From positions 7,130,001 through 7,194,000 of the forward strand of contig OW051495.1 in assembly GCA_932521035.1 (NCBI GenBank): a stretch of 64,000 nt of DNA, written 5' to 3'. The notes below the pieces were generated by a model, which made no database searches, was not told the origin of the DNA, and saw nothing but the letters and a program-made list of their open reading frames with translations. This document shows positions 23,801 through 35,964 of this stretch, in pieces. Both the position numbers and the translations under genes were made by a program. Within the stretch, counting starts at the first letter, position 1. Each line of letters opens with the position of its first letter. The DNA comes from Oscheius dolichura. Taxonomy: Eukaryota > Nematoda > Chromadorea > Rhabditida > Rhabditidae.

Positions 23801-26800
23801 GATTTAGCTCTCTACCGGAGGAGGAGGCAAACAACTTGGCTCGAAAGGGGAAATCACATCATCTTAATTTCTCTTATGAAGGGGAGGGAGAGTCTAGTCT
23901 GGTTTATGGGGAGAAATACCAGACTCAGAAAATAGGATTACTTGGACTTTTGAGGGTAAGGTGTAACTGACGGAAACGGGGTTCAAATGACGCCGGACAC
24001 GAGCACGTACGAGCGGGAGTATTTGTAGTTTCGAGCAAGATTGGAATAGGCACAGGATATGACGGAGTCCTCCTTATTAGGGCTCTTCCACGGAGGAAAA
24101 GTCTTATTATAGATGAGCTAATTTTATGAGCCAGAGGAGAATAAAAATAGATATTACCACACTACAAACCGGTGATCCCCAGACATAAATTCAAACCCAG
24201 ACAGCTGTGTGACAGAAGAGAGTGATAAAAGTTATCTTACAAAAATAAAGAAGGGTATTGCCCCGGCTGGTTGCCCCCTCATCTCCACAGCTGTTTCCTA
24301 ACAAATTTCTCCCAATTAATCACGTTAAAACAAGCGGTGATGGGTTACGGGGCCACTCGGAGAGGCGAGAAGATTTGAGACAAAAAACAGAGAAGATTGC
24401 GGATTGAGGAAGAAAACGATGGCGGGAAAGAATTCACGCACGCAATTTACAAAAAAAGAACGGGACAACAATTGGAACGAGACGAATTGTCGGAGAAGAA
24501 GCTTGGATTTTGAAAAGGGCCGGGGGAGCTGGATAAAGAGGCAGAAGCAATTTCAAAGTACCTTCGAGGCGGAGGCCAAAGTGGCGACAATTGTTCTCCC
24601 CGGAGCAGGGGCTCCGTCTCTCAAAATAACAGCTGATAGACGAGGAGATACGGAGGGGGTCAGGGCAGAGGGGGAAGTGTCTTCTCTACCGGAAGTTTGG
24701 CCGAACGAGGAAAACTCCAAACTGAAGAGGGGGTGACGTCGACAAGGGGGGAAGTAGCATGGGAAAGGGGAATTAACAACAATTGATTGTATTTCTAAGG
24801 AGGGTGTTTACATCTCAGGTAACAGGGTCGAGACGGGTGAAACTCTCTCGCCTTCTTCTTTTTTTCTTGCTGTTCATGGATGAATGACCACCCCCGGGTT
24901 CAGTCTCTCCTGATCATGGAGAGGGAAAGAATTTAGGGGGCCCAAATTGTAAAACAAAGAGCCAATTTCATGAGTGACTGCACCTGCTCAGTTCGAGAGA
25001 AGGACATCAGAGTTCGAGACAATCACCATGACCCTTTGTCTCTGTGCTCCCTGGGAGTAAAGAACCTACGGGAGTACCCCATTGGGCATTCATTGATGTG
25101 CCCCCGCTCATCTCCAGACGAGAGAAACGACCTTCTTATTAGGCGAGAGAAAATGGACACATTCATGGAGGAGTCGTGACAGATCAGAAATTTATGAAAT
25201 GTCATTTTTGCAGCTGTTGGACACGTCCAGGAAAGGGCAGTTGAGCGCGAGGTTTTTTAGATTTTGGACTTTGCAAAGGGACTTCCTCGAAGAATGGTCC
25301 CAACATAAAAGGGAATGAGTCACGTCATGTTGAAAAGCCGAGAGAGCGGAAAATTTACCTGACATCTTCTGAGCGAGAAAAGAAAGAAACAGCTCTTTGA
25401 GGTTCGGGAATTAAACGAATCACAGGAAAATGAGAAGGCTCCATGGCATGGATGGGATAAACGCCAAAATCTCGACCTAACCCCGCCCAGAGCTCAAATG
25501 TATCTGTAGTGTGACCCTTCGAAAATGCAGATCACTGGAATATGGAAAGGCTAAAGAGCATTTCATGAAAATTTCATTCTATGAGCTTGGCTGACTAAAT
25601 TTTGGCCTGGAAGGCGTCTTCCATCCAAAATTAGAAGCCATATTAACGAAATTTGCCCCCTAGGGGTCCCCGAGGTCATTGACTATCTCCAAATATTCTG
25701 CTCCTCCCACCAGAAGTCACCCTAAAGGGATTCATCTCTGACAATCACCGCCTACTGAAGAAGTGCTGCTGAGAGGAAGAGAAGGGCAGGGAAGGTTGCA
25801 GGGAGAGACTAGAAAACAGGCGCAGTGGGTGAGGAACGAGTAAATCATTTGGGGGATGGCCAGACATAGGAAGGCGAAGGTTAAAAGTCGACTGATGGAT
25901 GGTAGGACACCGAGGGGAAGGCTGCTCTTTATCAACAGGAAACCGACGAGTTTTATTAAGGGAAAGGGGGCACTTCTTTTGATTTAAAGCAACTTTCTCT
26001 TTCTCTCCCTGGCTATAAATAAACAGAGAACGGAGATAATCATGCTCGAAGGACACACTAATCGGGGACCAGGAGAAAGCTCTCGACAATCTGTGATCTT
26101 CGAACGCTCCTGCGTCTTTTTTCTAGGGGCTCAAAATTTGTAACATCTGTGTGTTTCTCCCAGACGGCACCGTTCTTTCCCCTTGAGCAGAAGTTCAACC
26201 TTTTCAGAAGAAGAATGGGGGACATAACTGGGGGGACGCCTAATCCTTTGTATGGAGACAAATAAATGTGTTCTTCTGAAAGGGTTGAAGGCTATAAATA
26301 AGAGAGAAGACTGAGAAAAAAGGACAGAAGGATCTGGGGAAAATCCAGGATTTTGACAGTTATTGAGAAGAAGAGGAGCTCTCTAAAGTGGAACCAGTTG
26401 AGAAAACAAATGACGGAGCCTTTCCGGTTCTTCAGTAGTAAACCCGTGGAAATATTCAGCGTGGTCAATGGCCGATGAACGCGACAATGAAATAAAAAGT
26501 TTGATTTTCCTCTTCGTCCACTCCGAAATTGTTGTTCTTCCAGACATGGCCTTTCTATCCGGAAGTTCGGCCCCCGATGGAAGAATGTCATTTCACATGG
26601 AATAGACTTCGGGAGCATTTTGTTGTGTTTTCGAGAAAGTTTGACGGATAAGGGCAGTAGGGATTAAGGGAGGAGAGAAAATAACGGATGGGTGACAGCG
26701 GTGCTAACTCACAAGAGATATCCGAGGATTTAGAGATGTGTTCTCCGTTCGAGCAGCCCCCGTTGGACTCTTCCCTCTTTCTCATTTTAATCGACGTCAT

Positions 26801-29800
26801 TGTTAGCGTAAATTGCAGGAAGAAAAGTATGCAAATAGAGTGAAATGGAGTGTGGAGGGTGGGTCGGAGAGCGAAAGACCATCTGCCCCGTCCAAAATAT
26901 CCCCTCGGCAGGGGAGAGCTCTCCAATCTCCGTTAAATAAGCAACCAATGGCTACTGGATGGGGGGATAAAATCCAATTTTCGGCAAGTTCCTGTTGATC
27001 TTGAATAAATGAAAAGAAGCAACTTGTTTTTCCTTGTTGCCTTCTTTTTCCTCGTTTCGTGTAAAAACGAGGGGGTATCGGGTAGAAGACGCTGGTTATT
27101 TAGACCGGTCTGTTTAAACAACGACTTCTGAGATTCATTCTCTCCTCCGACCATGCACTTGACGGCGTGAATATTCTATGATTCGACCATGGTAATCAGT
27201 GAGCAGTCAATAATGGCCAAAAAAAGAAGAAGACAATAAAAGGGATATCAACAATTAGTTTTGGAGAAGGCGGCAATGTAATGGAGGTTTAGAGGAGCTA
27301 AGACTGGAGGAGGAATTTGAATGATCAAGCAAATGGAGCAGTCACATTTAAATAAAGATCCCTTCTACTTTATATAGTGCTAGAGATGGATGTATTCTTT
27401 TAATAGCTATTTTAAAAAGAATAATATGACAGCCACGCGGGATTACTGTAGTATTGCAGGTGGATTAATAGACGTTTCGGAGCGACGTGCCTGGCAAAGA
27501 TCACGAAGGGGGCAAATGCTACCGAGAGGAAAAGAGCGAAATTCTTTAAAGATTAATGTATTTACCCAGAAATGGGTCAACGACATGAATAATTTGATAT
27601 TTGAAGGCGTACGTCCATTAGGGGACATCGGCGGGCGTACTCACTACAAATTAGAAAGGATAAAGAACTCCCGGTCTCGTTCTTCGCTCCAGGGCACTCC
27701 TAACTAATTCCAATGGTTTAAGGAATGTGTGAAAAGTCGGTTAAAAATAGGGCGTGGGCATGGTGTGGTCGAGGGGAAGTGCGCTCTTTGGGGTATTTCC
27801 GATGTGTCGATCCTCGAGGAAAACGGAGGTTCACGACAGCCATGATGCCAGTGGAAAACAAATTCCACCGGAAAAGGAGATGTTTCGAAAAGCAGCGGGG
27901 AGAAAGGGGAGGGTAACAGCGTGTTTGAGGAAATAAATGAGGGGGTCAAAACAAAAAGTGCTCCCAAAATCCGATTGTCTTCATGCCAAAAAGAACAAAA
28001 AAGTTTTCATGGACCACCCCTCTTCAGTTTCTATAGAGGAGAGATTCCCCTCGGGGTAGGGGGCGAGGAGTCGGACCCCCGTCTAAGGAGTTCTGTATAA
28101 TCTAACTGGGGGTGTATAAGCTAAACGAGAAAAATTTGCATTGCAAGCAGTATCTCTTCCCCCTCATCAAGGAAAAGGAAAAAGAAGAGGATGATCTCCT
28201 CCCGAATACCTCGGGGCTATTAATAGACTCCTTGACTATTTCACATGAGGAGAGAAATAATATGGGATCGGTATAGCGGAAGGACTTGGCATTTCCTTCG
28301 AATTCCCAGGAAATGTTGAGTCAAAAGTGAAGCGAGGCATACAAAAGCTAGGAATAAAGAGAGGGAGTTCTTGGAAAAAGTGAGTAAGGCAACAATTCAT
28401 CTGGTTGGCTGGAATTCGAACGGAGCAAAAAGAGGAGAGAGTAGTAGGGGAAACAGCCTCAGACACCCTTCTCCCCCTTCCCTGTCTACTTCCTCCAATA
28501 TAACCACATTAAAGGGAACTATATTAATATTCTTAAGAATGGGTAAATAAGCCGGAGATTGCCCCTCAAAGAGACGGGTAGGGAGAGGATTAGTGGAAGG
28601 AGTAATTCAGTTACGACGCTTGTTGTCGGATGACATTTCCCCTCGGCTGATGAAAGGGGCAAATCTTCCCTCTCCTAATCATTATTAAAATGAAACAAAT
28701 CCCCGTGTTAATGAGACAAAAACAAGAGAGCAGAGGGGCGTGAGAATGCCCGTTTTCGCGGCAACGTCACCCCCTAAAAGCATTAGAAGAGGATTTCCGA
28801 GAAGCTACAACACTTTCGCATAAAAGGTGTCATAAGCTGAGAAACTGATGCAAAAAGAATGTTGAAAGACAGGGTTACTGTACTTTGGAACCGTAAAATT
28901 ATCGATGGAGTCTAAAAAGTAGTGGAAGGACCAATGAAAGCACTTTTGGAGAGAAGGAAGTCTCGAAGTGAATAAGATTTAGAGATGTGGCCGGTCCCCC
29001 GGGACAGTCGGTGACGAGCTGTCTGTCCAAAAACAACATTCTGGAGGGGACCGGGCCTGTCCTCTCTTCTGGTCGTTTGTTTTAAGACGGAAATCATTAA
29101 GTCTAATCCACCTTTTCTAACTGCCAGACGCTGTTGTCTCAGGGCAACAATTTCAACAATGGACACACTTCTGGCCCCGAGGGTCAAACTAGAAGAACAT
29201 AGATCGAAATAAAGGAGTGAAGGGGCCGCTGTGTCCAACTTTTGACAGAGAAATGAAGGATGGGGAGTCTGCTACTGGACTCCACTTTTTGAGGGTCCCC
29301 AAGGAGCGGCTCTCCTCTGCTTCTCGGGGTAATTAAGACACACCAAGTTGTCGCTTTCCCGGAAGAGGCTTTTTGCTTGTCAAATTTTGGGAGTCGGAAA
29401 ATGTCCACGGGGAATTTTACACACTATTACATATCTTGTTGAACGATCTGTTTGCAAGGAATGGGCCCCCGATGTTTGCTCTTTTGAAGTTTTGGAGATT
29501 CCCTAACAGGGGGTCTCGTCTTTAACAGATTTCTCGAATAGAGGGATTAGGGTGTTAAATGAGAGGAAGGGGGCCTCAATGACGAGCTGTATTTCTTGGA
29601 AGAACGGAAAATGTTGTCCTTTTTAAGAACGGAGAGCTGCCCTGTTTGTGTATGGAAGGGGCTTAACTACGCGAGTAAACAGTAGCCCCTTCCCCAAGGG
29701 CATCATGTTTGACACTTCGCTTTAGGGGGATCACACAACAATTAGGTTCTTCCTGACTCTGTAAAGGGGGATCCCAGACACCACCACAATGTTGATGTGT

Positions 29801-30728
29801 GTCTCTTTAATTGGGGAGGGCAGCGTTTCCTCTGAATCAGTTAGAAGCTGACCGGGTGGGAAGAAAACAAGAGAAGTTATCAGAATTAGGCAGAAGACGC
29901 CCACACGGGAGGATATACCCGGGAGAGAGAATGAGCCCCTCTTCCCATTAGGACCCGGAGTCATAGTTCAGCCTACTAAGGGGGAGAAAATTCTAGAGAG
30001 GGGGAGGGGGTATTCAAGGGAGAGGCGTCTTGACACGAAGGGGAAATTATGGGAATAAGCAGAAGTTCTGACCCCTGGGCGTCATATTTTCCTAATAAAC
30101 AGATTGTTCCTAAAAACAGGCCACAGATGGGGGTGGCAGGGGAGAGGAACCTCGGAAAACAGGAAGAACCCCTGGCCGATCGGTGGTCAAGTAATACGAG
30201 AAGTTTTAAAGTTGAAATATTGAGAGGAGGCTTTGAACTTAGGGGACGAGGACAGAGTGAATCACTTCGGGGGATGCCCCCGGCTAAATTAACATGCTTA
30301 GGGTGTTCCAGGTAGCCATGCGTCTTCTCAATTAATACATTCCTAGATTTCCGGGAAGGCATCAATTTTCCCAGGACGCCGAGATCCTTCCCGACTGGTC
30401 AACGCTCTCTCCAGATGATTTTTTCATTATGATGCCAGAAGGGACTGCTATAAATGGAAAGAGGGGGCCACTAAAAGAAGGAGATGCCCGCTGGAACACG
30501 CCCCACAGTTAGCAGAAGCTCGAACATCGCGCTTTGATCCTATCTCAACTGTTCGAATTCAATTGACCCCCGTGAAAACGAATTTCGACTTGGTGACTAT
30601 CCAAAAAAGACGAAAGCAGAGACGAGAGAAGAGAGATCAGATGTCATTAATCCTTGGCCACATGTTGTCGGAATGAGTTCCTCGGCCTCGCCGGCAATAG
30701 GAAACCCCCGAAAAAAGACTCACAATTG
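20809..30728. other. About 10 kb with no supportable gene
   Basis: Frames are short, have no recognisable domains, and do not join at splice sites. The DNA is rich in purine tracts such as ggagagagg and aagaaaag. It may hold distal enhancers of the neuropeptide-receptor gene, unannotated RNA genes, or old repeats that I cannot recognise by eye. Confidence 0.4.
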
Positions 30729-30842
30729 CTTGAGGTGACGTCTGAAGTGTTTCCGTAGAACGAGCTTCATCATTCGCTCTGGAAATGTTTGAATCATCTG
30801 ACTGAAATCGAGAACAGAAGCCAGAACACCCTCACAATTCAT
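30729..30842 (-). other. Orphan exon-like segment
   Basis: An ATG-initiated minus-strand frame (contains LDFSQMIQTFPERMMKLVL and a basic stretch RKHFRRHLKQL) ends exactly at a consensus gtgagt donor. No following or preceding exon was found. It may be the first exon of a gene I failed to assemble, a remnant, or chance. Confidence 0.25.
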
Positions 30843-30894
30843 GAGGTCAGTTATCGCACGAGGTCATTCACATCAAATCCTCTCTACAGGCTTC

Positions 30895-30970
30895 TCTCTT
30901 GTTAATTCTGGAGGTAAATCTCATGCCCTATGTTATGATGGAGCACAAAGATGACTACAAGAACAGCGAG
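30895..30970 (+). other. Orphan exon-like segment on the other strand
   Basis: A plus-strand frame containing VNLMPYVMMEHKDDYKNSEW ends at a gtgtttctt donor-like site. The residues look non-random, but no partner exon is visible and I do not recognise a family. It could be a relic exon. Confidence 0.2.
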
Positions 30971-31679
30971 TGGGTGTTTCTTTAAATTATAATCCGGTCA
31001 AACAGAATGGGAGAGGGAGAAGGAGGGGGCAATACCCCGACTATTGTTGACTTCCTCCTCCCAACACAAAATGGGAGCAGGTGAAATTCTTTGGGTTTTA
31101 ATGAGAAACTGCATGAAATATTCAGTGTTCATCAAATTTTTACGGGTACGTAGGGGGCAACGCTGATCAATTTTATTTAAACGGTGGCTGTGTCCGCCAG
31201 GGGTATTACAAGAAAATTACCAAAGAAAAAAGTGAGAGAAAGAGATCGAATTTGCGATAATGGGAGCAGCGAGTAATTGGTAGAAGTCGCGAGATTTTAT
31301 GATGATTAATCGGGAGTCAACGGGTGTTGGATATGGCTAGGTATCTAGGAGGAGAGGCCGTATCTGGTCGAAATCTGCTTTGAGAGTAGCGCCTTCGCCC
31401 CTAAGCAATTTGTCATGGTTTGTGAGGAGAGAATGGATGGCAAAATTAGACCACCGAGAGGAAAAAACATCCCCATCCTCCCTCTTTACATTTTAGATGA
31501 CCCTAGTGTCTACTTTAAACAGGGAAAAGTGAAAACATTTATTTGGCAAGGGGAACCGTGCTGACCATTATCGGGGGGTACAAAGTGAAGAAATATTATG
31601 AATGCTCGAAGAATGCGATTTTCGGAGACGAGTTCACCCATTTCCGCAATCAAGGGGACCTTCGAAAGCAGCGAGAGGA

Positions 31680-34138
31680 TTACGGCTCTGTCGTGGGGCT
31701 TTGACTTTTGAAGTCCTTGTTGACACGGGTCACGTAGTCGACGACACGGGTGCTCTCTCCAGTCGCTTCGGCCACTTGTCCTCTTCGAACTGAAAACTCG
31801 CTCTATGATCTCCGACTGGAAATGAATGACTTACAAAGCTTGTAGAGACCACGACGGTAGCATCGGATACAGAAGAAGAGAATGAGAGGGTCTAGGGCCT
31901 TGGGAACCGTGGTAAAGACGGAGAAGAAGGAAAATATGTCGACATCGAATTCAATTAAAGGGAAGAACATGGCAAACAGGGAGGGGAAGTGGCTGAAGAT
32001 GACGGGCACGATCGTCTGGAAGCGGGGGAACTCGTAAAAACGCCGAATAACTGAATTTAACCAAATCCAGCTCCCAAAGTGTGTTTTGGTGCCAGGCAAA
32101 AGTTATGAAGTTCCAACATTTTGTTCACATCAGCATCCCTCACAATAGTATGATTTATGAAAGTAAGCGGAAATCGCATTCTTTTCGGAAGACCTTCAAC
32201 ACGTGGAGTGATCTCTCGTCACTTCTCCGTGAAGTAATTCAATCACCGATGGCAACACAAATCAGGACGGAACTGATCTACGCGATAACTTACTTGCAAC
32301 AGAAGCGATTTGAAGAGCTGCTTCTCCAATGAGAAGTTCATCCCGGCCTCCTTCACTCCTCTAATCGTGTTCCAAATACCCCAACCACAACAAAAGACAA
32401 TTAGACCGGATACGGTAATGATCACATAATGAGCAAGAATGGCTACCGTACTCAGAAAGGCGAAGTTCCCTTCAGGATCCTAAAAGTGTTTCATTCTCTG
32501 CCTCCTTGCCGCTGACTTACGGTAAACTTCATTATGTAGTTTGCTACTTCTGTGTTATTCTCCACTCCAAAGTTCTCATAAATCTTCTGCATGAGAGCCT
32601 GTAAAAGGTATTGTAATAGGCAACGAATAGTGAAAACACACGTGATGAGGTCGATTACTGGGGCAGAAGAAATAGGCACAGAAGCAAGACCAGACAACAT
32701 AGCAGCCGACGAGAAACCAAATAATGGCTTTGGGAAGGGTACTGTAGGCTATGGTCTCCTTCAACTCAGCTCTAAACAATCTTATTATTTCTTGTCTCGT
32801 TTCAAACGTCAAACCTGCAGACGGTAATATACCGATAAACAAAGTGAATGACTACAAAACCAAGCCACAATAGGTAGAAAAAGCAGTAGGTCGTAGGACC
32901 GAGAAAGGCCAACCGCGTTTTGGAAATGGGCCCATAGTAGGTAAAGGCGATTAGCGTTCGTTGAGAAATGAAGAAGATCTGTACAGGGATACTGTAATCT
33001 GTTTTTAGACTATTAACCCATTTTTGGGGATTAAGGTTGACCAACTTTCGACAAAACTTAGGCTTAGGGGATTAAGGTTGACCAAATTTCGACAAAACTT
33101 AGGCTTAAGGGATTATGGGGATGAAGGTTGACCAAATTTCGACAAAACTTAGGCTTAAGGGATTATGGGGATGAAGGTTGACCAAATTTCGACAAAACTT
33201 AGGCTTAAGGGATTATGGGGATGAAGGTTGACCAAATTTCGACAAAACTTAGGCTTAAGGGATTAAGGGGATTAAGGTTGACCAAATTTCGACAAAACTT
33301 AGGCTTAGGGGATTAAGGTTGACCAAATTTCGACAAAACTTAGGCTTAAGGGATTAAGGGGATTAAGGTTGACCAAATTTCGACAAAACTTAGGCTTAGG
33401 GGATTAAGGTTGACCAAATTTCGACAAAACTTAGGCTTAGGGGATTAAGGTTGACCAAATTTCGACAAAACTTAGGCTTAGGGGATTAAGGTTGACCAAA
33501 TTTCGACAAAACTTAGGCTTAGGGGATTAAGGTTGACAAAATTTCGACAAAACTTAGGCTTAAGGGGATTAAGGTTGACCAAATTTCGACAAAACTTAGG
33601 CTTAAGGGATTAAGGGGATTAAGGTTGACCAAATTTCGACAAAACTTAGGCTTAAGGGATTAAGGGGATTAAGGTTGACCAAATTTCGACAAAACTTAGG
33701 CTTAGGGGATTAAGGTTGACCAAATTTCGACAAAACTTAGGCTTAGGGGATTAAGGTTGACCAAATTTCGACAAAACTTAGGCTTAGGGGATTAACCCAT
33801 TCGCGCCGGCTGGTCCATATATAGTCTTTTTTTGCTTTGGTCCCGAATTCTTTGAAATTAGTTACTCAACCCAGACTGATGTCTACTGTTCTATCACAAA
33901 AGGTCAGCGGATTTCCCATGTGCCATGCCCGCTCTACGCAACTTACCGGTTCTCCAAGAAGGACAACGATTGCAAAGACAATCTCGAAGAGAGCAAAGCT
34001 CATTAGAATATACTTGTAGAAGCCGATATTCCTCGTGGTGTAACGCTTGATGACGAATAGAAGGAGGGAATTTAGGATAACGGCACTTATAGCGAATATA
34101 GACTGTATGGAGAGTGCCGCGATGAGCAGGGGATTCAT
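31680..34138 (-). CDS. Seven-transmembrane chemoreceptor, str-like (copy 1)
   Basis: Seven exons (34138-33947, 32978-32815, 32771-32642, 32598-32521, 32479-32294, 32015-31835, 31789-31680) encode 346 aa. GFYKYILMSFALFEIVFAI and the IFFISQRTLIAFTYYGP block, plus the conserved end VFTTVPKALDPLILFF, place it in the nematode Str chemoreceptor class. It is a close paralogue of the receptor at 37675-38899: exon lengths 192, 164 and 186 are identical, and exons 3 plus 4 here (130+78) equal the single 208-nt exon 3 there. Intron 1 (968 nt) is filled mostly by a minisatellite. The start is set at MNPLL, after a ttcttccag acceptor; an in-frame ATG seven codons upstream is the alternative. Confidence 0.84.
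33026..33795. repeat. Minisatellite, about 17 copies of a ~41-52 bp unit
   Basis: Every unit contains the core ttcgacaaaacttaggctta and ggttgacc. Most units are about 41 bp. Some carry an extra agggattaa or agggattatgggg piece, giving about 52 bp; three consecutive units carry the tatggggatgaa variant. The array lies wholly inside intron 1 of str copy 1, and both ends run into an attaaccca sequence. The absence of this array from the paralogous 40-nt intron of copy 2 shows a late expansion. Confidence 0.95.
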
Positions 34139-34944
34139 GAAACTCTGGAAGAAGGACATGACGAAGAGTGAATGGTTTATGTTCTCGTCTAACTATAATA
34201 TAGGAAGGAAGGATCAAAAGAGCTTGATTATATGAGGTAATTTCTGTATGCAACGTGACTTCCAGAAAGGTGATAAGCTGGTAATTGCGACTGATTCTGT
34301 TACCAGTGTTATTCCAGTAAAGGATAAAGGTTATTCCGAGCAGAAAGTAAGATCAGAACATAGGCCAAGTTTATACAATGCATGAAAAATAAAAGTTTCT
34401 ACATGTTATGGAAACTCCGACTTTCCCGGACGGTATAGCTGCCTACAAGTTGTAGACCACAACAACTTTAAAATGGAAATTGCCAAACAAAGCGTGATTT
34501 CTAAAAGTGGAAAGCCTCTGTCTACATGTTGCCATTGGTAGAGCGGGCGAAAAAGCTCTAGAATAACTCCCACGTGGGAGGGAGCCGTGAGAAGAGGCCA
34601 AAATATTAATCTACAACTTTAGTGCGCTTCAGCTACCAGAAATAAAAGGGGTATGGACAGACCACCCAGGCGGAATGCTCAGAGTTCAAGGTCTGATCTA
34701 CAGAACACAGATTCCTAGAAAACAATCGTTTGCGCTGTAATAAAGAATCCGTTCAGAACTGCAAATCGTTTTTCTCCTTATGCGGGATATTAGATCATAA
34801 AAGCGGGAAAAGGCGTCAAATGGTGATCAGAGATAACATTTTGACGTATTCTTCGAAATTTCGAAGAACGACGAGGATAAATCAAATGTTCGAGAAGAGT
34901 AAAGACGCATGCTTCAGAAGACAAAGCCCATAATACTGATAATT
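34139..34944. other. No gene recognised upstream of str copy 1
   Basis: Only short chance frames are seen. The stretch lies upstream of the receptor start and probably holds its promoter. Confidence 0.4.
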
Positions 34945-35119
34945 TTAATTTTCCGCTTCTGCTACCAGAAGGGAGTTCTTTGGATCAGGGCAGTCGGAAC
35001 TGTTACCACGGTTCCAAAAATATTCGCAACCCGTTTGACTCAATGCTAGATAACAGGTCAAATAAACATAAACTCTGGCCACAATCTGTCCCAGACTGCC
35101 TTCTTCGCAGTGAACACTA
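34945..35119 (-). other. Cysteine-containing terminal-exon-like segment
   Basis: After a cttgtattttag acceptor (minus strand) a frame with four cysteines runs to a stop (VHCEEGSLG, YLTCYLALSQTGCEYF, DCPDPKNS). No upstream exon joins it, because the DNA before it belongs to the promoter of the plus-strand peptide gene. It may be the remnant of a small secreted protein gene. Confidence 0.3.
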
Positions 35120-35320
35120 AAATACAAGACAGTAAAATTTTTACCTTTCTAAAAATACAACTGTTCAATTGACATTGACTGTATACCTATATTAGAAGCT
35201 CTACAGTCAGTGTTGTTTGTCTTGCAGTTGATCGACTATATAACTATTTTACCGGTGGAGCACAATCAACCTCTCACTTCTTCTACTCTTAATCAACGCC
35301 ATAACAATTCAAATTTAGCA

Positions 35321-35591
35321 ATGAAAGCCGCTGGAATCCTTCTCCTTCTGTTGGCCACTTCAGCGTGCCATTACATGCCTCGGGAAGAAGACGAGCGAGC
35401 GAGCAGGACGAGTGAAGCGAGCTGCCTGCTTGAGCTTGAATGGAGGAGATGAGTGCCGCTCCCAATGCAAGGAAATGATCAGCCCCTGTACCGGAGTACA
35501 GTATTCCACTGGCCACTGTGATCCCTTCTTTGGTGTTATCTGCTTTTGCACGCCCAGTTGTCCTTATGACTTGGCTTCAACTTTTCTCTAG
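35321..35591 (+). CDS. Small secreted Cys-rich peptide, drosomycin/defensin (CS-alpha-beta)-like
   Basis: An ATG three bases after an aatttag acceptor starts a signal peptide (MKAAGILLLLLATSA). The mature part has the spacing C-x3-C-x6-C-x9-C-x7-C-x1-C-x3-C, ending in a GHC ... CFC arrangement like CS-alpha-beta defensins of the drosomycin type. Family members are antifungal or antimicrobial peptides secreted by epidermis or gut. The unspliced frame is broken between the two parts. A 34-nt intron (35412-35445) or a 37-nt variant restores frame, though both lack a good pyrimidine tract at the acceptor, so a frameshifted allele is also possible. AATAAA lies at 35607-35612. Confidence 0.6.
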
Positions 35592-35598
35592 AACCTAG

Positions 35599-35964
35599 AG
35601 TGCAACAATAAATGTACATGTTGTTTTTGTTTTTTTTGGTCACTACTGGAATTGGTGAGATGGAATTTCAGTTTATCTCTTCTTTTCTCAAAAGGGCATT
35701 TTGTGAAGCAAGTCTTCCTGCTCTTTTGCACCGTCCGGGTTGCTCCAATAACATGTTACCTGATGTTTTGTCCAGTGGAATACAAACACAAGCACTATCC
35801 CCCCTGGTAAGATGTATGCTTCCTCCCACATACTTTTGTTCTCTGTTGCTCTATTGGGCACCACCGGAGCGAGATTTGAGTCTGCCTACGTAATTCCCTC
35901 TGCTCTCAAGAGAGGAAACACAGTTTCTTGGAATTTCAAAGAACTGAGGAAATAAAATATATTG
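35599..35964. repeat. Inverted duplication, left arm, block 1
   Basis: This 366-bp block reappears in reverse complement at 46428-46793 with the same length and, where compared, the same sequence, including an identical 93-codon chance frame. It begins in the 3' UTR of the Cys-rich peptide gene. Confidence 0.93.

Noticed and set aside
27390-27707. A 105-codon plus-strand ORF in the gene-poor region
   Set aside because: It is isolated, lacks motifs, and is not better than frames expected by chance in a 10-kb stretch.
35612-35893. A 93-codon ORF repeated identically at 46499-46780, and a 193-codon pair at 37063-37644 / 45327-45908
   Set aside because: They are identical only because they lie in the inverted duplication; the larger one runs antisense through the LEA-like gene. 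Neither shows protein-like conservation of its own.
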